A DNA stretch of 64,000 nucleotides from positions 1,302,001 through 1,366,000 of the forward strand of contig OY725495.1 of assembly GCA_963281255.1 (NCBI GenBank), in the 5' to 3' direction. Made by a program: the position numbers and the translations under genes. Source of the stretch: Aphrocallistes beatrix. Its lineage: Eukaryota; Porifera; Hexactinellida; Sceptrulophora; Aphrocallistidae. Below the pieces are notes generated by a model, which worked only from the letters and a program-made list of their open reading frames with translations, was not told the origin of the DNA and ran no database searches. Numbering within the stretch: position 1 is the first letter of the stretch; every line of letters starts with the position of its first letter. Below, in pieces: positions 44,228 through 56,458 of this stretch.

Positions 44228-44985
44228 AGGGCATTCAAAAAGTTATCACATATCTGTATCTCAAATGATAGTGAAAATAGGATATTTTCAATTTGTCCAT
44301 TGTATTCCTTAGGGGATCAGCTTCCAATTTATATATTGGTTTATTTTAAAAGGACAATTATTGTGGTTCCTACATTAGATTTTTTGTGCATCGGTTTAGG
44401 GTAGTGTCGAAAAGTTGGAATCTCCCCATTGAAAATGGCTTAAAACTAAATTTGGAGAATAAAAGTTGTGAAAATCGTAGAATAAGGTCATTAAAAGGTT
44501 AAATAATTAAGAACCAATGTGAAAAAGTAAACGGGAGGTGTTCAATAGTATTGCTCGTGTTGAAAAAATATCATGCTACTTTTAGTGGATTTTTTGTCAA
44601 TTTTCGCCACTAAAAAAGTGGGACAAAAATGGTAGTAAACCACTTCAAAACATAGTATTCCCTCAGCCTCAAACTATAATACTTCAGAGAATTCAATCTA
44701 TATGATAGTTGATGCGTAGAATTCGATGGAGGGATCAGTTTTAATCTAAATTTGCTCAGAACTGAAATATATCAAAAGGAACCCCAAAAATCACGTTCAA
44801 AGGGACTACCTTAAACCGATGCACAAAAAATCTAATGTAGGAACCACAATAATTGTCCTTTTAAAATAAACCAATATATAAATTGGAAGCTGATCCCCTA
44901 AGGAATACAATGGACAAATTGAAAATATCCTATTTTCACTATCATTTGAGATACAGATATGTGATGAGAACTTTTTGAATGCCCT
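44228..44985. mobile_element. TIR element, AGGGCATTC ends (copy 2)
   Basis: AGGGCATTCAAAAAGTT and AACTTTTTGAATGCCCT are inverted with TA flanks (44226-44227, 44986-44987). The arms are about 190 bp. The interior is the reverse orientation of copy 1 at 32641-33396. The 758-bp length is nearly the same as copy 1. Confidence 0.82.
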
Positions 44986-45038
44986 TAGTATATCCTTACT
45001 ATTAAAACTCGATTAATATTTATTTATATATGTATATA

Positions 45039-45225
45039 CAGTCGACTCCGCTTAATAGGGCCACATCGGTCAGAGGACATTAGCTCCGATTAAGCGGAGG
45101 ACCCTATTAACCGAAAATATTTTGTATTAGCTTCTATGTGTGAGAGCTATTCCGGTCCTGCCCAAAGTGTCCCGATTAAGCGGCTGACCCGATTAAACAG
45201 TGGCCCTATTAAGCGGAGTCGACTG
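45039..45225. mobile_element. pogo/Tigger-type MITE
   Basis: CAGTCGACTCCGCTTAATAG and CTATTAAGCGGAGTCGACTG are perfect inverted ends with TA flanks. The 187-bp element repeats CGATTAAGCGG motifs internally. It sits in the AT repeat of a Helitron. CAGTNGACTCC ends are typical of pogo-type elements. Confidence 0.85.
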
Positions 45226-45809
45226 TATATATATATCTGTAACGAATTGATTGAAGAAACTGCCAGGCTCAGAAAGCTGATTTTTGGCATGTGGGAGTCT
45301 TTTGGCTATGGCTCCAGTAAGTTCTGAGCTCAGAGCAAAATGTTGACTCATCATGGAATTATGACGTCATTGTCACATTTTTAAAAGTTAAGCAACACAG
45401 TAATTCGAGTATAACTCAGCCATTATAGAAATAGAAGGCTGAAATTTTAATAGAATATGTATATTAATATATTTCAAATATGATTCAACTATCATCAAAA
45501 AATGACGACTCATCACCATGTTATGACGTCATCATTACGCATCTAAATTTTAAAATTTGATAATTTGGTGATTTTTCGGCGATATCAATTATAACAATAG
45601 TACAGGCGTATTTAGGGATGTTATCACCCTTAAAATTAATCAATGTGACCCAGGCGCCCACAGGCCGCCTCCGGTGGACACAAAGTGTCCGCCAGCTGCG
45701 CAGCGCAAGCAAGCGAACAGCGCTTCGGGCTACAAGTGTCCAGATTCACTCCTAAATCGCAAGTGCATTGTGTATGCTTTTCCTTCATGACTTGAGATGG
45801 ATGTATCCT

Positions 45810-46979
45810 CATATCGACCTCAAAATTGTTTTGGTCCCATTGGAGATAATATAACAGATATATTTAGAAGAAAGCCCAATAAAATCCACTCAAAATAGCT
45901 CTATAAGCGTATTCATTTCTAAAATGCGAGGGAAATGGCCAGTTTGATATCTGATTTTTAGCCACAATTGTATCAGAAATAAAATTCTGATCATTTAAAG
46001 AAAACTATTCAGTCCGACCATTTGTTCGTGATTTATCGCTTTTTAGAGGTCCGGACATAATACCTCAATGGTCCCAAAAGAGGTCGATGTCATTTCTTAA
46101 AAACTATTCAATATATACAATATATTATAACCTTGAACGAAATGATATATATGATAGTATATAGCTTCCACAAACATGTCTGTCAATAAAGAAATATTTC
46201 TCGACTTATTACTGACATTATTATACTACAAATTCTATGGAGAACTTTTAATAAATTAGAAAATGGCGAATCTAATCATGGAACATGTGTCCAAATGTGA
46301 CTATTTAACTAAACAATCAATAGAATTGTCGTTGATAATATATACAGAAAAATTGGGGCACATCATAATTATTCTGGAAGTTCTGGGCTTGAACCCTGAT
46401 TCGGTCAAAATCCCCCATTTATGGTGGTCCAAAAAGAGATCTCTGTAAATGTATGCCCAAATTCTTAGTTCTAAATCCTTAATACACTTTTCATAACGGT
46501 ATATATAGGATGATAATAATTGTACTACATCCTATGGAATGTTAAGTTTAAGTTTTATGATCAGAATTTTATTTCTGATCCAATTATCACTAAATATCTG
46601 ATATCAAACTGGCCATTTCCCCAGCATTATATAAATGAACTCCCTTATAGGGTTATTTTGATTGGCTTTTATTTTAGTCTTTCTTCTAAATCTTCGTGTT
46701 ATATAATCTCCAATGGGGCCAAAACAATTTTGAGGTCCATATCATTAAAAAATATCAAATAAGTAAGAAATTAATTGATGAATGCGTCGAAAAGCCTCCA
46801 ATATCTTTTCAATTTTTAGTAAGGCTAAACTTTAGAGGGTAAACTCATAAAAATCAAAATAAATACCGTCCAACTAGTATAATTAGATGGCAAACCACTC
46901 AGTAATACAATGGAATTAAAAATTAAAAATTTTTTCCCGTTTTTTTACCGTCAGGCAATGTTTTTCGAGGGTGGTATTC
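45810..46979. mobile_element. TTAA-family element, left end missing (copy 2)
   Basis: It matches the interior of 19767-21706 in the same direction and ends TTTTTCGAGGGTGGTATTC before TTAA (46980-46983). The left end is lost next to the Helitron. Confidence 0.7.
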
Positions 46980-47162
46980 TTAATTTGACAGATCACCTCT
47001 TTATGAAGAATTTTAAAATTTTCTAAAGGATTGTACACATTTTGTATTTTATCTTTGTTTGAAAGTTCACCTATTTCGTAAAAAATATTTCAAAACTGTT
47101 TTATTTAAAAAGCTGAATATGAATTTACAAAATCAATTATTATTTTGTTATCTATTTTGCAA

Positions 47163-47393
47163 ATGGGATGCTTTCAGAGCAAAAATATTGAGAAAGAGAT
47201 TCTCCTCTACACTACTAATTACATATGTAAAACGTGCGGGCTAGGGATGGATACTCTAGATGTGTTTATTGGCCACAAGCTTGAAATTCATTGTAAATAT
47301 ATAATATATTATCTAGTTGCTCTTTTTGTTTTTGTCATTATAAATAATAAAATTATAAATACTATTCAAAGTTTTAAATTAATATGTGCTTAG
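47163..47393 (+). other. Short open frame, MGC start and C2H2-like motif, unrecognised
   Basis: An open frame starting MGCFQSKNIEKEILL has a glycine-cysteine start of the kind that is lipid-modified in some G-alphas. It then has CKTCGLGMDTLDVFIGHKLEIH, which has zinc-finger spacing (C-x2-C-x12-H-x4-H). Both features could be chance in 77 codons. No splice evidence or homology is visible. I keep it only as a note. Confidence 0.15.
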
Positions 47394-47539
47394 TCATCAT
47401 ACATTTTATGGATGAATTTGTAACGAAAAGTCTAAAATTCGTAATCAAGAAGTTTTATCAAGTACTAAGGTCGGTATTTAGCGAATAAAAAAAAATCCAG
47501 ATTTTTTGATCAAATTCCAAAATCTACATTTAAGTAACC

Positions 47540-47880
47540 TCTACTAGCGTTAAGTCGTAGAGATGCAACTTTGCTCTCAGCTGAAGGGATATACCGATTT
47601 TTGATGGATCAGTTTGATAAAAATAATTCAATTTCATTCTGTCAAGATCTGAAATCGGCTGTAGAGAACCGCTTTCTCGAACGAAGACAAAATAATATTG
47701 TGAATATATATCGTTTTCTTCTTAACCCAAGTGGAATATCTGGAGTACAGACAAACAATTCCACCCTACCCTCCAAGCACATGCTTGTCTCAACTATTAA
47801 GAGATTATTTTTGAGATTATTCCCTAGCGAATTTTCAGATACTGAATCGTTTGATATCAGATATTTAGCGATCACTGGAT
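47540..47880 (+). pseudogene. Transposase-like relic cut by a TTAA element
   Basis: The frame reads LLSAEGIYRFLMDQFDKNNS, DLKSAVENRFLERRQ, NIYRFLLNPSG and VSTIKRLFLRLFPSEFSD. A helical region followed by RRQ..IV.IYRFLLNP resembles the C-terminal parts of unnamed hAT-like proteins, but I cannot assign it firmly. It stops where TTAA-family sequence begins (about 47860). Confidence 0.3.
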
Positions 47881-49399
47881 CAGAAATAAAATTCTGATCA
47901 TTTCAAAAAAAATTTTGTTCGGATCCGACCATTTTTTCTTGAGATATCGCTTATTATAGGTAAAGTTCGGGCATATTATCTCTCTATGGTCCCGAAAGAG
48001 GCCGATGTCATATCTTAAAAACTATTGAAGATATATAATCTATTATATTCTTCAATAAAAAGATATATGCACAAATATATAGGTTCCTCAAACAATCCTT
48101 TGTCAAAAAAATAAATAATTCTAGACTTATCATTGATTTAATTGTAATACAAATTCTATATAGAACTTTGAATATATTAGAAAATGGCGAATCTAATCAT
48201 TAAATATGTACCCAAATGTGGCTATTAGGCTAAATAATGAATACAATTGTCGTTAATAATATGTACATAAAAATTGGAGAACTTTTGATAATTATTTTGA
48301 AAGTTCTGGCCTTGAACCTCGCAGATTCGGTCAAAAGCCCCCATTTAGGGTCCAAAAAGAGATATCTCTCTATCTCTGTAAATATAACCCCAAATTCTTA
48401 ATTCTCACTTCCTAATTTACTTTTTATGATGGCACATTTATGATTCATTGATAATAATTGCACTACATCATATGGAATGTAAGTTTTAGATTTTTGTCAA
48501 ATGATGACGTAGCATTTTTCGAAAATCCTAACTTGGAAACTAAAAGTCGTAGACTTTCGCTTTAACTTCCTAATACACTTTTTGGATGCTCTTTATTCAT
48601 TCTAAACTGATAGATTATACTTCGTAGTGCCAAGAATATGAATTATCTCAAAATATTCGGGGTTAGGGGCCTCAAGGAAATTTCTGGATTTTCAGGGTAC
48701 TCTTGCAATTTTTTGTAAATATTTGGTTCGAATATACCTAAATCAGCATTATAAATGCGAATAAATGTCTGTGAATGCTTTTGTTCATTATTAATAACTC
48801 ATTTACATTCTTCTTAACATCCAAACTTAAAATCTCTATATCTCGGTACTTTAAAATTTTAAAATTGACCGTCTACAGAATTTTAACTCAAAATTGGTTT
48901 GAGATAGAGGTTTGAAAATTTCAAGAGTTGTTCATATTTTTAGGCGATGAACGTAGGACCACTTTATTTTCGATTCTTATAACTTGGTGATTGTATTCAT
49001 GATTTCCCAATAAAACAGACATTTTTCGCTGTTTTTTGGCCCTTTTTTTCGGACACCGATAAAATTTACGATTTTTGTCATTTTAACTTTCTTTTGGTCC
49101 TATGAAGTGGCAAATATGGTAGACTATCTATGATTCGATTTTGGAAGCATTTGATTCCTTGGTATGTCCTGAACAATTCCTTGAGTGGCCAGATTTCTAC
49201 CATTAAGATGTGCTAGCGAAAAACGAAAAATACAGACTTTGAGACACTGTATCTCCTAAACTAGAAATGAGTTTCAAAAACGGTTTGGAATGTGCAAGTA
49301 TTTTTGACGGAGATACATGCCCACGCTTAACATCTCTTATAGCTCTACTTTCATCGTAGGCTGTAAGCAAAATCTTATGTTTTTTCGAGGGCGCTATCC
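47860..49399. mobile_element. TTAA-family element, left end missing (copy 3)
   Basis: Contiguous with the interior of copy 1 but in the reverse orientation in part (TGATCATTTC... and CGAAAATCCTAACTTGGAAA at 48530), ending TTTTTCGAGGGCGCTATCC before TTAA. About 1.5 kb with no gene. Confidence 0.65.
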
Positions 49400-49439
49400 T
49401 TAAAATAATTCTAAGAATTCTATTTAAATTTGAAAGTTT

Positions 49440-49828
49440 AGAACTTTAGTGATTGAGGCCCCTGATTTTGAAGGTGTAAATAACTCGGAGCTCCGGATCT
49501 AGGACTCATAATAACTCGAAAAAGAATTGTCATTTATAATAGAGTAAAATTTGAAATATCAACCATGGGTAGATTTAAACGCTTATTACTGCCCGTAACT
49601 TGGAGGTTGAAAACTAAGAGGTGCCCTTAACTCAGAAATGAAATTGTAGAACTACGAATGGATTAATAAGGATAATTCATTCTGAGAAAATATTAATTCT
49701 TAATTGTATGACAGAGAAGTACACGTATAACTCCGAGGTACGGGCACCTCATTCAACCGGGAGGATGCCCGCCCGGTTGAGGGAGACGCCCGTAACTCGG
49801 AGGTCCAGATTAGAGGGTCTACTGCATA
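49440..49828. mobile_element. pogo-type element fragment with internal repeats
   Basis: The right end GAGGGTCTACTG, read inward, gives CAGTAGACCCTCTAATCTGG, a common pogo/Tigger end. TAACTCGGAG(C/G)TCC(G/A)GA-like units recur at about 49487, 49735 and 49793, and a CAACCGGG / CCCGGTTG hairpin lies at 49757-49783. The left end is unclear. Confidence 0.5.
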
Positions 49829-50300
49829 AACATCCTAAGATATCGATCCTAACTGTGAATCTTTGAATTCTGAGACTGAGTGCGTCAATTTATTTCCAGA
49901 GTGTATCAAACTTTTTCTATGGGATTTATTCATTATTTTATTAACGATATCATTTATCATCTTTTGGATTCTACTACTCATATCGGATAGTTCAGATGCT
50001 TGGGAGAAATGTTAGAACTGACATGCCTGGATACTGGAAATTTGTACAGTATGTTACCGACAATGTGGGTCCTTTAAGATTCTTGCAAATTCAATACGGA
50101 AAAGTTAGTTTCTCAGAAATGAGGAATGTGTCATTGTATAATTATTAAGTATATTTATTAAGAGATTCGAAATGCTAAAGCTATATACAAGGTGAACAAT
50201 ATTTTCTGATACAAACTTCGTTAGGTATAAAATTTGATATACTCAAACAATCTTAGTTGTTATGGTATTTAGATATCGTAATTCGAATATTATCAATGAT
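49829..50300. other. AT-rich DNA, nothing recognised
   Basis: Similar to 620-680 around 50230-50300 (CAATCTTAGTTGTTATGGTA), an unnamed dispersed repeat. No gene. Confidence 0.4.
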
Positions 50301-50305
50301 TTTAA

Positions 50306-51195
50306 GGATACTGCCCTCGAAAAAACATACGATTTGGCTTACAGGACACGAAGAAAGTAGAGCTATGAGAGATGTTAAGGATACCGCCCTCGAAAAACAT
50401 CGCCTGACATAAAAAAAATGGTGAAATTTTTTATTGTTAATTCCATCGGATTATAGAGTGAGTAGTCGACCATCTAATCGTACTTGTTGGATGGTATTTA
50501 TTTTGATGTTTATGAACTGAGCACCTAAAGCTCAGTCGTATTAAAAATCGGAAGTTATTCGTGGTTTTGCGGCGCATTCATCAATTATTTTCGAACTTAT
50601 CTGATATTTTTCCAATTATATGAACCTCAAAATGGTTTTGGCCCCTTTAAATAATATAAAACAGATGAATTTAGGAAAAGAGGCACTTAAAATCCAATCA
50701 AAAATATCTTTATGGGGGAGTTCATTTCTAAAATGCTCGAGAAATGGCCGTTGTGATATTAGCTATTGTGTATAGAAAAGAATTCTGAACATTTTATAAA
50801 TAAATTTGTTCAGATCCGACCATTAGTTCGTAAGTTTTAGTATATTGTAGGTAAAGTTCGGACATTAAACCTCTCTATGGCCCCGAAAATGCTCGATGTC
50901 AATGCTTAAAAACTATTGAAGATATATAATCTATTATAATCTTAAATGAAAGGATATATATGATAATATATTGGTTCCTCAAACAACTCTTTGTCAAAAA
51001 GTAAATATTTCTTGACTTATCATCGATTTTATTGTAATACAAATTCTATGGAGAACTAATGAATATATTAGAAAATGGCGAATCTTGTCATTAAATAAGT
51101 TCTCAAAACTTTTAAAGTTTTAAGTTTTAAATTTTTATAACGTGATGACGTAGCATTTTTCGAAAATCCTACTTTAGAACTAAAAGTCGTAGACT
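50306..51195. mobile_element. TTAA-family element, two starts in tandem (copy 4)
   Basis: GGATACTGCCCTCG begins at 50306 and breaks off after about 70 bp at TTAA, where GGATACCGCCCTCG begins again at 50379. The second runs to about 51195 without a right end. A newer copy may have landed in TTAA within the older one. Confidence 0.65.
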
Positions 51196-51588
51196 TTATT
51201 CACTTTTGGGTTGTGATTAAAGTGCCATTTTTGGAGATTTTGCGAAATGTACCTATTTTAAACATGCGAATGAATAATCTCTCATTTCTAATAATGAATT
51301 CATTGGATTTGTGGAGAATTTCTATAGTGATTGAAAGAGAAATAATAGTAAATATTATGGATACCAATTATGAGACAATTATTACTGGATCATTGGGATC
51401 AGATTTGTAATTATTGCTGCTTGCCAGGATTCATCTTTTCCACAAAACTCACCATACAAAGCACATCATCTGACATTTATTTATAATGTCGTCAAAGTAT
51501 TTATAAAATGACTTGAAATACAGCATGTTTTTGTCAGAAAATCTTATTTGGCATTTCATGAAAACTTCATTTATGTATTTTCTTACTA
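51196..51588. other. DNA between elements, nothing recognised
   Basis: A 65-codon open frame (51213-51410) has no recognisable features. Confidence 0.4.
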
Positions 51589-52085
51589 CAAGCGCGCTTC
51601 GCTTGCTTGCGCTGCGCGGCTTGTGGACACTTCGTATCCGCCAGAGGCTCCCTTCGGTCGCCTGGGGCTGACATTGGTTAATTATAAGGGAGATATCATC
51701 TCTAAATATGTCCATCTTAGTTTTAAAATCGATATCACTCGAAAAATCACCAAATTTGTCAATTTTAAAATTTTGGATGCGTAATGATGACGTCATAACA
51801 GAGTGATGAGTCATCATTTTTTGATAATAGTTGCATCATATGTGAGGCGTGTTAGTATACAGATTCTATTAAAATTTAAGCCTTCTATCTCCTATAATGG
51901 CTGAGTTGTGCCCCAATAACCGTGTTGCTTAACTTTTAAAAATGTGACAATGACGTCATAATTCCATGATGAGTCAACATTTTGCTCTGAACTCAGAACT
52001 TACTGGAGCCATAGCCAAAATACTCGCACATTCCAAAAATCAGCTTTCTACGCCTGGCAATTTCTTCAATCAATTTGTCACAGAT
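51589..52085 (-). mobile_element. Helitron-like family A, lacking the 5' end
   Basis: The hairpin end is at 51589 (CAAGCGCGCTTCGCTTGC on +). The body includes two TGACGTCA sites (about 51786, 51953) and reaches CAATCAATTTGTCACAGATA near 52085, where the AT repeat and TCCTTACTA end are missing. It closely resembles the copy at 37876-38435. Confidence 0.78.
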
Positions 52086-52111
52086 ACGCTTAATTTAACG
52101 GGGGAGCTGCA

Positions 52112-52440
52112 TTAGCTCGAATTGTTATGTTGTCGATAGCTCGAATTTAGCATGTTGTCGATAGCTCGACTCTGTTTTTAAGTATGTTGTCGATAGCTCG
52201 ACTCCGTTTTGTGTATGTTGTCGATAGCTCGACTCCGTTTTTGTGCATGTAGTCGATAGCTCGACTTCGTTTTTGTGTATGTTGTCGATAGCTCGACTTC
52301 GTTTTTGTGTATGTTGTCAATAGCTCGACTCCGTTTTTGTGTATGTAGTCGATTGCTCGACTTCTTTTTTGTGTATGTTGTCGATAGCTCGACTCCGTTT
52401 TTGTGTATGTTGTCGATAGTTCGACTCCTTCATTAGTATG
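52112..52440. repeat. 32-bp minisatellite, about ten units
   Basis: Units of TGTTGTCGATAGCTCGACTC plus CGTTTTTGTGTA are repeated with few changes. Each contains the CGATAGCTCGA near-palindrome. The period is not a multiple of three, so the 114-codon open frame read through it on minus (52491-52147) is not a gene. It lies just upstream of the MULE transposase and may be its subterminal array. Confidence 0.88.
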
Positions 52441-52579
52441 GCTGTTATCAATGGGAAATAATTGCTGAATAGGTTTGTTTTGAAAAATCACATTTTATGT
52501 GAATTCCAAACAACTTGCTACACTGGTATAAATAGATTTTTGCCATTATTATTATTGTTATATATTTACCTCTTCAACA

Positions 52580-53328
52580 ATGGAATACATATCAGACAGC
52601 TATATGCGTAGTAATGGGAAAATTCTTACAACAACCGATGGGTTTAAGTATTCTAAATATAAAGTGAAAGAAAATACAACATACCTCAGATGTGTTTTAT
52701 CAAAAAATGGGTGTAAAGGGACAGCTAAACTAAAGTTAGAAACTAATTTGATATATCCCAATTCAAATCATAACCATGGCATTGAGGAGTACAAATCAGG
52801 AGTGTATGAATTGAAAACTAAATGCAAGAAAATGGCGGAAAGTACTCAAGATAATTTAAGGAAGATTTTCGATGACGAAACAAGAACTAGTCTGTTTGCA
52901 ACTGAAATTTCTTTCAATGAGTGCGAGTCTTCTATGTACCGTTCTAGGAGAAGATTGCAACCTAAGATCCCCCTTACAGCTATAGAATTCTCAGTTATGT
53001 TGCCAGAATCTACTTTTGCAAAGCACCACAAATTTACCGTCACGACTGACAACCATACTGCTGTTGTCTTTTATTCTCAACACATGAAGAATTACTTATC
53101 AGAAATTTCCAAAATTCAATATGATGGGACATTTTATACAGTGCCAGCCCAATTCTCCCAATTATGGACAATATTCGTGGTAATTGATAGACATGCACTC
53201 CCAGCAATACATTGTTTAATGACCTCTAAGGAACAAGAACTCTATACTGCAATAATAGCTAAGATCCATTCTCTCATTCCAGATTTCATACCGAAAATCT
53301 CTATTTCTGACTGGGAACCAGCGCCGCG
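52580..53328 (+). pseudogene. FLYWCH-MULE transposase, C-terminally cut
   Basis: MEYISDSYMRSNGKIL starts the frame. A FLYWCH zinc finger follows (about residues 20-66): F22 and Y24, YLRCVLSKNGCKGTAKL with two cysteines, then NHNHG with the histidines. A linker leads to the MULE catalytic start ISKIQYDGTFYTVPAQFSQL, whose D is the first catalytic residue, then IFVVIDRHALPAIHCLMTS and ISISDWEPAPRN, the second conserved D block. The frame then enters MITE sequence (about 53330) and ends at 53470. The last catalytic residue and C-terminus are missing. A start at 52580 is supported by a normal FLYWCH position. Intact in frame up to the break, so its loss of function comes from the truncation. Confidence 0.82.
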
Positions 53329-53508
53329 AAATTTAACTCCAAATTCGAATTCTCCATATTCGAATTACTCACTTTTTAATCTTTCAACTGGTTTACACTC
53401 CCACAAGGTCAAAATTTTTCAAACTGTGCCACCTCATACCACCCACCAATGCCATCATATACAATGGTGATCACTCGTAACATGTGGCATAGGAAAGCAA
53501 ATGCTTAA

Positions 53509-56458
53509 GGATACCGCCCTCGAGAAACATCGCCTGACATAAAAAAAATGGTGAAATTTTTTATTGTTAATTCCATCAGATTATTGTGTAGTCTACCATC
53601 TAATCGTACTTGTTGGACGGTATTTATTTTGATATTCTAGAACTGAGCACATAAAGCTCAGTCGAAATAAAATCGGAAAGTTATTCGCTGTTTTGCGGCG
53701 CATTCATCAATTATTTTCTAACTTATCTGATATTTTTTCAATTATATGAACCTCAAAATGGTTTTGGTCCCTTTAAATATTATAAAATAGATGAATTTGG
53801 AAAAAGAAGCACTTAAAATCCAATCAAAAAAATCTTTATGAGGAACTTTATTTCTAAAATGCTCGGGAAATGGCCGTTGTGATATTAGCTATTGTGTATA
53901 GAAAAGAATTCTGAAAGTTTTTTTAAAAAGTTTGTTCAGATCCGACCATTAGTTCGTAAGTTATATTGTAGGTAAAGTTCGGACGTTATATTGTAGGTAA
54001 AGTTCGGACGTCAAACCTCTCTATGGCCCCGAAAGTGCTCGATGTCAATGCTTAAAAACTATTGAAGATATATAATCTATTATAATCTTAAATGAAAGGA
54101 TATATAGTCAAAAAGTAAATATTTCTTGACTTATCATCGATTTTATTGTAATACAAATTCTATGGAGAACTTTGAATATTTTAGAAAATGGAGAATCTTG
54201 TCATGAAATAAGTTCCCAAAAGTAGCTATTATACTCAAAAAACAATGCAATAGTCACTAGCAATGTATACAGAAATTTTGAAGCACTCAACATGAATATT
54301 TTGGAAGTTCAAAGCATTTATCTCCAAAATTCGGTCAAAGCCCCCCATTTATGGTTCAAAAACAGATTCGTCCCTATCTCGGGGAATACAAGCACGCTTC
54401 GCTTGCTTGCGCTGCGCGGCTTGCGGACACTGTGTGTCCGCAGAGTCGACCTGCGGGCGCCTGGAGTTACTCAATCTAACATATTTTGGGAATTTTTCCT
54501 TTATATAAATATCGTAAACAAAGGTCAACGAATAATTTCTCATATGGATCCGAAAATATAATATTCGAAATCTAGAGCACTAAAATCCCATGTCAAACGT
54601 TGGAAGCTAGTCTCTAACCCATTTTTGTAATTTGTTTACTTTATGTATCTATTGTAAACAAAGGTAAACAAATTGATCATCAATTTTACTCGAAAATGTG
54701 ATATTCGAAATCAACACCCCTGAAAACCCCATGTCAACCGTTGAAAGCAAGTTTCCAGCATATTTTTGAGATTTGTTTACTTTATGTATCTATTGTAAAC
54801 AAAAGTAAACAAATAATTTATCATATAGATCTGAAAATATGATATTCGAAATCTACACCCCTGAAAACCCCATGTCAACCGTTGGAAGCTAGTCTCTAGC
54901 ATATTTTTGTAATTTGTTTACTTTATGTATCTATTGCAAACAAAAGTAAACAAATAATTTATCATATAGATCTGAAAATATGATATTCGAAATCTACACT
55001 CCTGAAAACCCCATGTCACCCGTTGGAAGCTAGTCTCTAGCATTATTTTCAAAATTCATCAAATGGTGTGAAAATATGTATATAAAGGTGTGAAAATATG
55101 CACATAATCTTTTTTATTGCCATACACTATAATACATTTAAGATATCAAACATAAGTTGTGGCTTTGAAGTATTAATAACAATGACGATCTATTTATTGT
55201 AGTGTTGTATTTGTACAATGATTTCTATTGTGATAGTTTAGTCATATATTTTGTATAGAAAAGGTGTGAAAAATTGTCTTCCATTTTTTTTGCAGAGGTG
55301 TCGAAATTTCGCTTAGATCTTAGAACTTAATCCTAGATTCATCATTTGACACCTACATGCCAATTTTCGTATTTCTACGACTTGCCAATTCTTCAATCAA
55401 TTCGGACAAACAAACAAACAAACAAACAAACAAAACAAAAATCCTAGCATTTTAATTTATAAGATATACCCAAATTCGGAACTCTCAATTCCTAACATAC
55501 TTTTCAAGACGGTATATATCTGATTCTTAAATAATAAATGTACTACATGGAATGGAATGCTAAGTTTTAAATTTTTATCACGTGATGACGTAGCATTTTT
55601 CGAAATCCTAGCTTGAAAACTAAAAGTCGTAGACTCTCGCTCTAACTTCCTAATATACTTTTTAGAAGCTCTTTATGCATTCTAAACCGATGAATTATAC
55701 TTTGTAGTGCTAGGAATATGAATTATATTCCCTTATTGGTTCAAAATATTCGGGGTTATTGGCCTCATGGTAATTTGTGAATTTTCAGTGTAATTTTGCT
55801 ATTTTCACCAGAATCTGTTGGATTACATCTAATTCATTAGTATACATGTGATTAAATGCCCATGGATGCTTTTATTTATCGTTAATAGCTCATTTTATAT
55901 CGTTCTTAACGTTAAAACTTCAAATTTCTATATCTCAGGGCTTTAAAATTCCAAAATTGACCGTCTTTCTAAAATTTTAACTCAAAATTGCTTTGAGATA
56001 GAGGTTTGAAAATTTCAGGAGTTGTTCTATATCATTAGGCAATGAGCGTAGGACCACTCGATTTTCGATATCTTATAAATTTGTGATTTTATTGCTGATT
56101 TCCAAAGAAAATCGGGGGTTTTTGGCAATTTTTTTTCAAAGCCCTATAAAATTAACAATTTTGGTCATTTTAACTTTCTTTTGGATAGTAAATTTTATAG
56201 ACTATATATGAATAAATTTTCCACGCATTTGATCCAAACATGTGTTTCAAAGGGCTTACCATTAAGATGTGCTAGTGAAAAACGGAAAAACCGACTTTGA
56301 GACGCTGTAACTCAAAAACTAGAAATGCGAACCAAAAACTGTTTTGCATGTCTCAATATTTGTTAATTGCACTACCTGCCCACGCTTAACATCTTATATA
56401 TCTCTACTTTTGATATATGCTGTAAGCCAAACCGATGGATTTTTCACGGGCGGTATCC
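53509..56458. mobile_element. TTAA-family element, complete, split by a Helitron (copy 5)
   Basis: GGATACCGCCCTCGAGAAAC and CACGGGCGGTATCC are the ends. TTAA precedes it (53505-53508) and TTTAA follows. Net length without the Helitron (54389-55464) is about 1.87 kb, close to copy 1 (1.94 kb). No gene. Confidence 0.78.
54389..55464 (-). mobile_element. Helitron-like family B, complete, inside a TTAA element
   Basis: The 3' hairpin end is at 54389 (CAAGCACGCTTCGCTTGC on +), and the 5' end TCTTATAAATTAAAATGCTA ends at 55464. Host CTCGGGGAATA|TATACCCAAATTC matches the uninterrupted CTCGGGAAATATAAACCCAAATTC at 61995 in a sister copy, so the 1076-bp insertion lies exactly between A and T without duplication. 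It carries about four of the 141-bp units. Confidence 0.93.

Larger units (their letters stand above)
44166..45725 (+). mobile_element. Two family A Helitron starts in tandem, one full body
   Basis: TCCTTACTATTAAAACTCGA occurs at 44166 (after AA) and again at 44993 (after TA). The first start is followed by only about 60 bp before the TIR element at 44228-44985. The second leads to a pogo-type MITE (45039-45225) and then the full body with two TGACGTCA sites (45361, 45522) to the hairpin end near 45725. So one copy inserted next to or into the stub of another. Confidence 0.72.

Noticed and set aside
47163-47393. First exon of a second G-alpha (MGC start)
   Set aside because: After MGCFQSKNIEKE nothing resembles a G-alpha N-terminus; kept only as a low-confidence open frame.
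52112-52440. CRISPR array
   Set aside because: Tandem units without unique spacers, in a eukaryotic genome.
52147-52491. 114-codon minus-strand frame with repeating peptide
   Set aside because: It is read through the 32-bp minisatellite; the unit is not a multiple of three and the peptide cycles through frames.
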